DNA of 64,000 nt. Source: DAOMNN01 sp050486545 (GTDB lineage Bacteria; Pseudomonadota; Gammaproteobacteria; Burkholderiales; Rhodocyclaceae). The stretch is taken from the NCBI GenBank assembly GCA_050486545.1, contig JBJHDM010000006.1:1-64000 (forward strand). Direction: 5' to 3'. A program made the translations under genes and the position numbers. Below the pieces are notes generated by a model, which saw nothing but the letters and a program-made list of their open reading frames with translations, was not told the DNA's origin and searched no databases. Every line of letters begins with the position of its first letter. Position 1 is the stretch's first letter. Positions 45,025-53,058 of the stretch are shown piece by piece.

Positions 45025-46572
45025 TCAATGAACCGAACAAGCCATGCACGGATCGCTGGAGCGGATGATCCGCGCCAGCTCCAGCGGCTGCCCGGGGTTC
45101 TCGATGCGGGTTCCGAGGAGCATCTGCTCGACCGCTCCGGGACGCCCGGCGGCATCACGCGGAGACATGTTCCAGGTGGTCGGGACGATCATCTCGTAGT
45201 TGCGGATGTATCCCCGTCCATCGGTCTCGATCCAGTGGCCCAGGCCGCCCCGGGTCGCCTCGGTCAGACCGAACCCGGTCGCATTCTTCGGCACGTCCCG
45301 CTCGATGAAGGCGGTAGCCTCGGGCTGGACCTGCGCAAGCTGCTCCTCGAGCAGATCGGCAATGCGCAGTGCGCAATGCACTCGCGCAAGATGTCGCCCC
45401 ATCACCGAATCGTAATCGGACAGCGCCAACCCGAATCGCCGGTTGACGGCATCGACACTGCGATTGAACGAGGGATCGGAGCCGCCGAGATAGGTGTTGA
45501 TCACGCGGGCGGACGGCCCGACTTCCATGACCTCGCCCCCATAGCGCGGCGCCCGCGTCCAGCTGTACTTGCCGTCCTCGCGCGCCACCTCGCGCTGGTA
45601 CTCGGCGAAATCGAGCGGCTGCAGCCGGGTGAGCTGCATCGGGCGCACGGCGCTCGATGGCTCCCCCTTGTACCACGCATAGGTGTGATCCTCTGTGATG
45701 CGGGACACATCGAGCGCCTCGTAGCGCCCCGAGAAACTCGCTCCGCCGGCAAACGCGTACTGCTCGCCGTCGGCATCGGGAAAGTACGGGTAGGACAGGA
45801 AGTTCCCGGGCCCCTTCCCCTCATGGAAGTACGACGGAAACGCGCCCGCCACTCCGAGCACGTCGTTCCGGTACTGTCCGCGGATGAAGGCCGTCGCCCG
45901 CTCGAGCCAGGTCCGGTAGCGGCCGAGCCGTTCAACCGTAGGCAGCGTCGTGACCCCACCGGCTTCGATCGCCACCGGATGCGGAGCCTTCGCACCGAAG
46001 ACGGCGACCATCTTGTGCAGGTCGGCCATGATCGTCAGCGCATCCAGATAGCCCTTGATCGCCGACAGGTTCAGCTCGGGGTCTTCCGCGTAGGCACCCT
46101 GGTATCGCGGCAGGAACGGCGCTGCGGGAAAGATCTTTCCGCTCGCCAGTTCACTGCGCACCCAGTCGCGAAGCGCGCCGAGGCCGGAATCCCGACCCTG
46201 ATAGTCGAGCACCGCCGTGATGTCGATGAAGTCGAGGGCGGACAGCACGTAGAAATGCAGCAGATGATCATGCAGCTGGTAGGCGCCCACGATCAGGTTG
46301 CGCAGGAGCTGCCCGTTGCGGTTCGGCCGGATCCCCATGGCCTGCTCCAGCGCGATGGCTGCCGCCTCGGCATGCGCGTACGGGCAGACCCCGCAGACCC
46401 GCTGCGTGACTTGCTGCGCCACACGGGCGTCGTAGCCGATCAACGCCTTTTCGATCCCTCGGTACATGTCGCCCGAGCAGCGTGCATCGGCAACGATCCC
46501 CTGTTCGAGGCGTGTTTCGACCCGCAGATGACCCTCTATCCGGGTGACGGGGTCGATGACGACTTTCTTCAT
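45025..46572 (-). CDS. [NiFe]-hydrogenase large subunit without C-terminal extension
   Basis: The 515-residue protein has the L1 motif RVCGVCPYAHAEA (C60, C63) and the L2 motif DPCMACSVH, whose histidine is the last residue before the stop. Most exported uptake hydrogenases carry a further peptide that is cut off during maturation; its absence is typical of H2-sensing hydrogenases (HupV/HoxC type). RIEGH at residues 11-15 is the usual N-terminal motif. The ATG at 46572 fits the family start. No hyp, protease or cytochrome b gene lies nearby. Confidence 0.93.
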   Translation of the reverse strand: MKKVVIDPVTRIEGHLRVETRLEQGIVADARCSGDMYRGIEKALIGYDARVAQQVTQRVCGVCPYAHAEAAAIALEQAMGIRPNRNGQLLRNLIVGAYQLHDHLLHFYVLSALDFIDITAVLDYQGRDSGLGALRDWVRSELASGKIFPAAPFLPRYQGAYAEDPELNLSAIKGYLDALTIMADLHKMVAVFGAKAPHPVAIEAGGVTTLPTVERLGRYRTWLERATAFIRGQYRNDVLGVAGAFPSYFHEGKGPGNFLSYPYFPDADGEQYAFAGGASFSGRYEALDVSRITEDHTYAWYKGEPSSAVRPMQLTRLQPLDFAEYQREVAREDGKYSWTRAPRYGGEVMEVGPSARVINTYLGGSDPSFNRSVDAVNRRFGLALSDYDSVMGRHLARVHCALRIADLLEEQLAQVQPEATAFIERDVPKNATGFGLTEATRGGLGHWIETDGRGYIRNYEMIVPTTWNMSPRDAAGRPGAVEQMLLGTRIENPGQPLELARIIRSSDPCMACSVH

Positions 46573-47173
46573 GGCACGGAGCCTGTTCGTTCGCGTTATT
46601 CGGAAGTTCCGACCGCCGCAGCGTCCGCGGCGCAGCCCAAGGGCCTTCTCGGGCCGGACACCAGCCGGGACGACTTGACGGGGTGGCCGGCCGTTATCGC
46701 AGTTCATCGACCCGACCCACAAGGGCTTGAATCACACCCGGGCGTCGTCGGGAGCCCCGCGCATGCAATGTCGGGAAAATTTCCCGCATTGATCACAAGT
46801 GTGGAAATCTTCTCGTGTGCTCCTTATCCTGGACGCGTAAGGTTGAAGGAATTGAAACCGGCGGATCGGCCATTGGTGGGATGCGTATCGAAGTCGGGGA
46901 CACAGGTTTCCTTCCGTCGCCTCCGCCGCATGCCGGTTTTTCCACAGGGTCACCGAATCGTCCGTGACGCTGTCCAGCGTTCCCCACGCCCACTCCTCGC
47001 GTGCACTTGAAGCTCCCCCGACAGGTTCCCGTCGGCTCGACGGCACGCCGCCGATCGCCCCGGGACGCCGGAGGACGGTTGCCTGGTCGTTGAGGCAATG
47101 CACCGCCTTGATCGCCCGGCATGGCGGCACACGCCCCCGCGGGCACTCTTGAGAAACGGGAAACGACTCCTCG
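46573..47173. promoter_or_regulatory. 601-base divergent region hydrogenase / kinase, with palindrome
   Basis: This gap separates the minus-strand hydrogenase-receptor unit from the plus-strand kinase pair. At 46767-46790 a near-perfect palindrome (arms AATG-T-CGGGAAA and TTTCCCG-CATT around one central base, with one bulged T) lies about 200 bases before the hydrogenase gene and is a good operator candidate. A long minus-strand open frame here has no family features, and I do not call it a gene. Nothing else is supported. Confidence 0.55.
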
Positions 47174-48061
47174 ATGACATCGATGCATGACAGACCACAG
47201 ACAGCCCGTATCGGCTTCGAGCTCATCGAGGGAACGTCCGACAGGCGCCATCTGGAGCGCATCCTCGCGGAAAACCGCTGGCTCGCCCAGGAGGCGATCT
47301 CGGCACGCGAGGACGAACGCAAGCATCTCGCCCGCGAGCTTCATGACGAACTGGGACAACTCCTGACTGCAATCCGTCTCGATGCTGAATTGCTGGAACG
47401 CGTGCTACCCGAATCCGGCCCGGAGCGTTCTGCGATCGCCGACATTCTCGAACAGGCACACCGTGCCCACGAGCGGATCCGCTCGATGACCCGCCGCCTG
47501 CATCCCCTCGAACTCGACTACCTGGGTCTGTTGAGCACCCTGCAACAGGAGTTGCGACAGTGGGAAGAGCGCCACCCAGGGACCCGTTGCGAGTTTCACG
47601 TCAGCGGTGATTTCGTGCATCTGGACGAGTCGCTGGTGATCGATCTGTACCGCATCGTCCAGGAATCGCTCACCAATATTTCACGGTATGCCCAGGCGAC
47701 CGAGGTCCGCATCTGCATGACGCGACTCAAGGCGGAGGATGCGGCGCTCGAACCCTTTCCGGAGCGTCGCCAGTTTCCTCGGGGGGAAGGCGTTCCCGGT
47801 CCAGGCTGCGGCCGCCATCCGGCGGCTTCGCATCCTGCAAGGACACCGCCGGCTCACCTCGTGTGTCTTTCCATCCGGGACGACGGCCGTGGCTTCGACC
47901 CGGCCACCGTGCGCATGGGATTGGGCCTGCTCGGAATGCGTGAGCGGGTCACGGCGCAGGGCGGACACTTCGAACTGAACTCTGCGCCCGGCAACGGACT
48001 GGCCATCCTTCTCTGGATGCCGATCCGGCTTTCCTCACACAACGCCGACGCACCGGAATGA
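47174..48061 (+). CDS. Cytoplasmic sensor histidine kinase, NarX-type, minimal input region
   Basis: The 295-residue kinase has only about 45 residues before its HisKA_3 domain (phosphorylated histidine H57 in ARELHDELGQ), no membrane helix and no recognised sensor domain. The ATPase domain has the N-box (VQESLTNISRYAQ) and G-box (IRDDGRGFDPA), but between them lies a Pro/Arg-rich insertion of about 40 residues (187-228) with one CG-rich patch GPGCGRHP. It probably depends on a partner for input. It overlaps the regulator gene by four bases. It is divergent from the hydrogenase genes. Confidence 0.87.
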   Translation: MTSMHDRPQTARIGFELIEGTSDRRHLERILAENRWLAQEAISAREDERKHLARELHDELGQLLTAIRLDAELLERVLPESGPERSAIADILEQAHRAHERIRSMTRRLHPLELDYLGLLSTLQQELRQWEERHPGTRCEFHVSGDFVHLDESLVIDLYRIVQESLTNISRYAQATEVRICMTRLKAEDAALEPFPERRQFPRGEGVPGPGCGRHPAASHPARTPPAHLVCLSIRDDGRGFDPATVRMGLGLLGMRERVTAQGGHFELNSAPGNGLAILLWMPIRLSSHNADAPE

Positions 48062-48702
48062 GTACGGGTCAGACCGGGATCCTGCTGGTCGAGGATCACG
48101 CCGTCGTGCGCGCAGGTTTCCGGCGCCTCATCGAAGCCCGCCCGGATCTGTCGGTGGTGGCCGAAGCCAGCACCGGCGAGGCTGCGGGACAACTCTATGC
48201 CACCCATCGTCCGGCCGTCACGGTCATGGATCTTTCCCTGCCCGGGATGAGCGGACTGGAAGCGATGCGACGCATCCTGGCCCGGGACACGAGGGCGCGC
48301 ATCCTCATCTTCTCGATGCATCGCAGCCCGGTGCTGGTGCAGCGCGCGCTGGAGGCCGGAGCTCGTGGCTACGTCTCGAAGGATTGTCCTTCGGGGATCC
48401 TGGTCGAGGCAATCGAACGGGTCGCCCGAGGCAAGCTCTACCTCGATCCATCGATTTCACAGGATGTCGCGCTCGAACAACTGAGCGGCAGGCAGAGCCC
48501 GCTCGCCACGCTGACCCCCAGAGAATTCGAGATCTTCCGTTTCGTCGCCGAAGGCAAGAGCTGCGCCCAGATCGCGGAACAACTGCACCTGAGCGAAAAG
48601 ACCATCGCCAACAACATCACCCGCATCAAGGGACGGCTCGGCCTCGCCACGACCACCGAGATGGTGCTCCTGGCAGTGCGATCCGGACTGATCCATCCGT
48701 AG
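48058..48702 (+). CDS. NarL/FixJ-family response regulator
   Basis: The 214-residue regulator has a receiver domain (D58 in VTVMDLSLPG; lysine in YVSKDCPSG) and a LuxR-type DNA-binding domain (LTPREFEIFRFVAEGKS; SEKTIANNITRIKGRL). It forms a pair with the kinase just upstream (ATGA overlap) and may act on the divergent hydrogenase-receptor unit through the palindrome there. It ends 46 bases from a convergent gene. Confidence 0.92.
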   Translation: MSTGQTGILLVEDHAVVRAGFRRLIEARPDLSVVAEASTGEAAGQLYATHRPAVTVMDLSLPGMSGLEAMRRILARDTRARILIFSMHRSPVLVQRALEAGARGYVSKDCPSGILVEAIERVARGKLYLDPSISQDVALEQLSGRQSPLATLTPREFEIFRFVAEGKSCAQIAEQLHLSEKTIANNITRIKGRLGLATTTEMVLLAVRSGLIHP

Positions 48703-48748
48703 CCTCGCGACAGACCCGGCGCTCAGGCCGCGAACCCGCAACACTCAT

Positions 48749-49939
48749 TCATTCGAGATACGCGTAGAGCGCATCGAGGGGTTCCTGCCGATTGTGACGC
48801 AAGGGGGCACGGTTTAGCTCGCATACGCGGAATCCGCATGTTGCTGCCAGGCGACGTACATAGGCCTCCGAATGTGCGTAGCGCAAACTGGATTGCAGGC
48901 GGAAGTCGTCCGTATCGGGTGCCAGTTCCACGGTAAAGGCGAAGCAACCGCCCGGTTGGAGAATGCGGCGCACGGCAGGGAAAACGGTGTCGAGCGCACC
49001 GACGTAGATAAAGACGTCGGCGGCAACGACGAGATCGGCACGACGTTCTGCGCCGGACAAAAAGGTCGCAAGATCCTCGTGCGTAAGCTCCCGGTAGATG
49101 CCACGTGCCCGCGCCTGTTCGAGCATCCCGGAGGAAAGATCGACACCGTCGATCGCATCGGCCAGCGGGGCCAGCAACGCACCGCACAATCCCGTCCCGC
49201 ATCCCAGATCCAGGACCGTACGAAAGCGCCGACCGGACTCGAGCAACGGCTTCAGCAACCACTCGTGTCCCCGATATCGGAGTTGCTCGACGAGGTGCGA
49301 CTCGAAATCCGTAGCGTACTGGTCGAACAGCCTCTCGACATAGGTGCGGGGCGGCGCCGCCGGACCCTCGCCACCTCGCACGGCGGCGAGATAGTACGCA
49401 TGGAGCTCGGGATCGCCCCCCGCCGCGACCGCCCGCTCGTAGCTCTCGGCGGCCTCCTCGAGCCGCCCGAGATCACGCAGGACACCGGCGCGGGCGCTCC
49501 AGGCTGCGGCCGAATCCGGATCGAGCTCGATCGCGCGATCGAATGCATGCAGTGCCGGCTGCGGCCGCCCGGCACGTTCATGGCATTCGCCGCAGATCTG
49601 CCACACGTCGGCCTGTTCCGGCTCGAGCGCAAGGCCCCGCTCCAGTACGTCTGCCGCCTCACTCCACCGGGCGAGCGCTTCGTGACACAAACCCAGCGAG
49701 ATCCACGCCTGCGCATAATGCGGATCGACTTCCGTCGTCCGCCGCAACACCGGCACGGCCTCCTGCCAGCGCTGCAGCCGAAACAGCGTTGCCCCGAGGT
49801 TGCCCAGTACCGACGCCCGATCGGGCGCCAGTTCCAACGACCGCTCGAAACAGCTTCGCGCCCGCTCCAGCACTCCGGACTCGAAATGTTCGATGCCTTC
49901 GAGAAAATACTGCCTTGCCTGTTCCAAATCGGAGTTCAT
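48749..49939 (-). CDS. TPR-repeat protein fused to a SAM-dependent methyltransferase
   Basis: The 396-residue protein has about five tetratricopeptide repeats (residues 8-175; e.g. AQAWISLGLCHEALARW) followed by a class I methyltransferase domain with the SAM motif TVLDLGCGTGLCG (residues 241-253), VDLSSGMLEQAR and VVAADVFIYVG. The TPR part likely binds a protein partner or substrate; the methyl acceptor is unknown. The ATG at 49939 has AGGA upstream. It is monocistronic as far as can be seen. Confidence 0.87.
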   Translation of the reverse strand: MNSDLEQARQYFLEGIEHFESGVLERARSCFERSLELAPDRASVLGNLGATLFRLQRWQEAVPVLRRTTEVDPHYAQAWISLGLCHEALARWSEAADVLERGLALEPEQADVWQICGECHERAGRPQPALHAFDRAIELDPDSAAAWSARAGVLRDLGRLEEAAESYERAVAAGGDPELHAYYLAAVRGGEGPAAPPRTYVERLFDQYATDFESHLVEQLRYRGHEWLLKPLLESGRRFRTVLDLGCGTGLCGALLAPLADAIDGVDLSSGMLEQARARGIYRELTHEDLATFLSGAERRADLVVAADVFIYVGALDTVFPAVRRILQPGGCFAFTVELAPDTDDFRLQSSLRYAHSEAYVRRLAATCGFRVCELNRAPLRHNRQEPLDALYAYLE

Positions 49940-50025
49940 TCGTCCTCGCACCCTTGCATCCGTCCAGACTGAAAGGATGCGCGAGTTTGCCGCGCACCGC
50001 TACACCCACACCCCGCGTGGCGATC

Positions 50026-50053
50026 TTGCATCACCCGCCTGGCGGGCTATAAA
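50026..50053 (+). promoter_or_regulatory. Sigma-70-type promoter for the gene at 50155
   Basis: TTGCAT (50026-50031) and TATAAA (50048-50053) are separated by 16 bases, a good match to -35 and -10 elements. A CCCGCC/GGCGGG inverted repeat (50034-50046) lies between them and could be an operator. The predicted leader is about 95 bases. Confidence 0.55.
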
Positions 50054-50154
50054 GAATCACTCCCCGCTCAGTGGCCGTACCGGTCTGGACCGCATGTGCC
50101 GATACGCGATCAGCCATGCGTTCCCGGTGACCGACTCCCATTGGAGGATGCGCC

Positions 50155-50607
50155 ATGAACGTATCGCATCGATCCACACTCCGCTCGCTCCTGGCAGGAA
50201 TGGTCATGGCCGGGATGTGCGTGAGCGGAGCGGCCATCAAACTGAATGGCCTAAAGGATTTCGAACCGCTTTTCGGACGCTATGCACCCGGGGGCGACTG
50301 CAGTCGCGAGCCGCAGATCGTGGTCAACGCCATCGGGATCAGCTTCGAGCACGGCGGGCAGCGCGAGCAGGTCACCAACCTGGAGTTCGCGGCAAGTTTC
50401 GGGGGCAACTACTACGAAGGCATCACCCAGTGGTTCATGCCCTTTCGCAGCACACACGGCTTCCCGGTGGTACTCGCGTTCAACGACGGAGAGCGGCCCG
50501 GCGTTCTCTCCGTGGCTGCGCACGACGAGGGCTGGCCGGGCGGCCCGCCGCTGTCGCCGCGCAACCGGGCGCTCGTGGAGGGGTCGCCCTACGTGCGCTG
50601 CCGGTAG
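50155..50607 (+). CDS. Secreted or periplasmic protein, function unknown
   Basis: The 150-residue product has a Sec signal peptide (TLRSLLAGMVMAGMCVSGAA, cut near AA-IKLNG). The mature part contains two cysteines (GGDCSREPQI and YVRCR at the end) that could form a disulfide, and reads as a small beta-rich domain. I do not recognise a family. A good promoter lies upstream. It converges with the Nudix gene 46 bases away. Confidence 0.7.
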   Translation: MNVSHRSTLRSLLAGMVMAGMCVSGAAIKLNGLKDFEPLFGRYAPGGDCSREPQIVVNAIGISFEHGGQREQVTNLEFAASFGGNYYEGITQWFMPFRSTHGFPVVLAFNDGERPGVLSVAAHDEGWPGGPPLSPRNRALVEGSPYVRCR

Positions 50608-50653
50608 CCGATGCGGCGTCCCCTCGCCCTTGGTTCGCTGAACGGACATCCGC

Positions 50654-51211
50654 TCAACGATCAAGCAATCGCGGCAAGGCGTGGAAGAGTGCGGCAATGG
50701 TCTTGCTGTCGGTGATGCGCCCGTCCAGCACGGCGCGCTCGGCCTCGGCAGCGTCGAGGGCGAGGATCTCGAGGAACTCCTCTTCGTCGAGCGTCGCACC
50801 GACCTGCTCCAGATCCCGGGCGAGAAAGATCTCGATCCGTTCGTCCGAGTAGCCGATGCACGGATGCATCAGGCCGAGAGTTGCCCACTCGGCGGCGATG
50901 TAACCGGTCTCCTCACGCAGTTCACGGCGCGCACATTCGAAAATATCCTCGCCGGGATCGATCTTTCCGGCGGGCAGTTCGAGGAAGGCCTGCCGCAGCG
51001 GATAGCGGTACTGGCGCTCGAAGACGAGCTTGTCGTCGGGCAGTACGGCGACGATCACCACCGCGCCCGGATGATGGATGTACTCGCGCACCGCCTCGCT
51101 GCCGTCCGGCAGACGCACGCGGTCGCGGCGCACATCGAGCAGGCGGCCCCGAAAAACCTGCTCCGAGTCGAGTTCGATCTCCTCGAGCGGATCACGCTCC
51201 GGCTCGCTCAT
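50654..51211 (-). CDS. Nudix hydrolase, ADP-ribose pyrophosphatase type
   Basis: The 185-residue protein has a complete Nudix box (GKIDPGEDIFECARRELREE... from about residue 82) and the array of residues of ADP-ribose pyrophosphatases (RQYRYP, LELPAGK). It hydrolyses ADP-ribose or related nucleoside diphosphates in the cytosol. It follows DUF2818 after nine bases at the end of the nuo gene string, an order I know from Betaproteobacteria. Confidence 0.92.
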   Translation of the reverse strand: MSEPERDPLEEIELDSEQVFRGRLLDVRRDRVRLPDGSEAVREYIHHPGAVVIVAVLPDDKLVFERQYRYPLRQAFLELPAGKIDPGEDIFECARRELREETGYIAAEWATLGLMHPCIGYSDERIEIFLARDLEQVGATLDEEEFLEILALDAAEAERAVLDGRITDSKTIAALFHALPRLLDR

Positions 51212-51220
51212 GCGACCTCC

Positions 51221-51550
51221 TCAGCCGGCCGCCCTGCTCCCGGTACTGCGGCTACGCCAGAGGTGGCGAACCACGAACCCGGGAAAGGCGAACACGACGA
51301 ACAGACACAGGGTCAGGGCATGGAACTGCCAGCCCTGCGGATAGGCGCTGCCGTGGGCCTGCACTTCGAGCACGCGGGCCAGCAGGCCGACGAAACCGTA
51401 CAGCACCAGGAGTTCGAGCAGGCGCCAGCCAATCCCTTTCGTACCCTCTCGTGGAGGGATCACGAACAGGATGCGGTCGAATACGAACGGCAGGTTGGCG
51501 GCCACCAGCGCGATCGCCAGCAGCAGGTAGATCCCGGCTTCGGTGCCCAT
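51221..51550 (-). CDS. DUF2818 family membrane protein
   Basis: The 109-residue protein has three hydrophobic helices (GIYLLLAIALVAANLPFVF; LLELLVLYGFVGLLARVLE; LTLCLFVVFAFPGFVV) and matches DUF2818, a family found directly after nuoN. It starts one base after the nuoN stop, so it is part of that operon. An assembly or accessory role for complex I is plausible but unproven. Confidence 0.88.
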   Translation of the reverse strand: MGTEAGIYLLLAIALVAANLPFVFDRILFVIPPREGTKGIGWRLLELLVLYGFVGLLARVLEVQAHGSAYPQGWQFHALTLCLFVVFAFPGFVVRHLWRSRSTGSRAAG

Positions 51551-51551
51551 C

Positions 51552-53021
51552 CTACAACGAGGCGATCAGCGCGTACGCGCACAAGGACATCAGTGCCTGG
51601 GGCATCAGGCCGAGCACCGCGACCGCCAGCCCATTGGCGGACAGCATGATGCGCAGGTCGGCAGGCGCATGAATCGGTGCGGTGTCCTCGGGTTCGTCGA
51701 AGTACATGACCTTGACCACGCGCAGATAGTAGTACGCGCCGATGACGGACATGACCACCGCCAGGACCGCGAGCCAGATGTATCCGGCCGCAACCACGGC
51801 CTGAAGGACCGAGAGCTTGGCGAAGAAACCGATGAAGAACGGCACGCCCGCCATCGAGAACATGACGATCATCATCATCGCGGCGAACCAGGGACTACGC
51901 TTGTTCAGCCCCTTGAAGTCGTCGATGTTCTCGGCCTCGAAACCGGCGCGCGACAGCAGGATGACCATGCCGAACGACGCCAGTCCCATGATCACGTAGG
52001 ACACGGCGTAGAACATCGCCGAGCTGTAGGCGTTGAGCGCAAAGTTGCGGTCGCCGTCAACGACGCCGGAGAGCAGCCCGAGCAGCACGAAACCCATGTG
52101 GGCGATGCCCGAATACGCGAGCATGCGCTTGATGTTGGTCTGGGCGATGGCCGCGATGTTGCCCAGCACGATCGAGAGCACCGCCAGGAACATCAGCATC
52201 GACTGCCAGTGCTCGGCCAGTTCGAACATTCCGAACACCAGCAGGCGCATCGTGATCGCGAACGCGGCGAGCTTGGGCGCGGTGGCGATCATCAGGGTGA
52301 CCGCGGTCGGCGCGCCGTGGTACACGTCGGGCACCCACATGTGGAACGGCACGACCCCGAGCTTGAACGCGAGGCCGGACATCACGAAGACGAGGCCGAA
52401 CAGCAAGACCGTCTTATTGGCCGACTGATGGTAGATCGCCTGGGCGATACCGGCGAATTCCATGCTTCCGGTGGCGCCATAGACCATCGACATGCCGTAG
52501 AGCAGCAGGCCCGAGGCCAGCGCACCGAGCACGAAGTACTTCATCGCCGCTTCGGTCGACCGTACCGAGTCACGATCGAAGGCCACCATCGCGTACAGCG
52601 ACAGCGACATCATCTCCAGCCCGATGTACAGCGACAGCATGTGGTTGGAGGTCACCATCACCATCATGCCGAGGGTCATGAGCAGGGACAGCAGGAAGTA
52701 TTCCGGGCGGTCCATGTTGCGATCCGCCAGATAGCCGCGCCCGTAGAGCAAACCCAACGCGACGGCGAAATAGATCAGCAGCTTGAGCAGATCGCCCATC
52801 AGGTCCGACACGAACAGGTTGCTGAAGGTCAGGACCACGTCGCCTTCCATCGTCGCAACCGTGATCAGCGCGGCGACGATCAGGGTCGCCTGGGTCAGGA
52901 AGTAGGCCAGGCTGCGTCCGATGCGGCGCGCGAAGGTGGTCGTGAGCATGATCACGAGGGCCATCACGGCGACGAAGATCTCGGCCGCTGCGGGGTAGAA
53001 GTCGGGGACGACAAAGTTCAT
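51552..53021 (-). CDS. nuoN: NuoN, NADH-quinone oxidoreductase subunit N
   Basis: The 489-residue, 14-helix protein is an antiporter-like subunit of complex I, with the conserved lysine region FKLGVVPFHMWVPDVYHG and RMLAYSGIAHMGF. It pumps protons in the membrane arm. It lies 37 bases after nuoM. In a sulfur oxidiser, complex I may run in reverse to make NADH. Confidence 0.95.
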   Translation of the reverse strand: MNFVVPDFYPAAAEIFVAVMALVIMLTTTFARRIGRSLAYFLTQATLIVAALITVATMEGDVVLTFSNLFVSDLMGDLLKLLIYFAVALGLLYGRGYLADRNMDRPEYFLLSLLMTLGMMVMVTSNHMLSLYIGLEMMSLSLYAMVAFDRDSVRSTEAAMKYFVLGALASGLLLYGMSMVYGATGSMEFAGIAQAIYHQSANKTVLLFGLVFVMSGLAFKLGVVPFHMWVPDVYHGAPTAVTLMIATAPKLAAFAITMRLLVFGMFELAEHWQSMLMFLAVLSIVLGNIAAIAQTNIKRMLAYSGIAHMGFVLLGLLSGVVDGDRNFALNAYSSAMFYAVSYVIMGLASFGMVILLSRAGFEAENIDDFKGLNKRSPWFAAMMMIVMFSMAGVPFFIGFFAKLSVLQAVVAAGYIWLAVLAVVMSVIGAYYYLRVVKVMYFDEPEDTAPIHAPADLRIMLSANGLAVAVLGLMPQALMSLCAYALIASL

Positions 53022-53058
53022 CTTCTGACCAGTCCGAAAAGGGTTTGGAGCCGCGCGC

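Noticed and set aside
46793..47359. Minus-strand open frame of 188 residues in the hydrogenase/kinase gap
   Set aside because: It overlaps the kinase start, has no ribosome site or recognisable domain, and has a biased composition; the gap is better read as a regulatory region.
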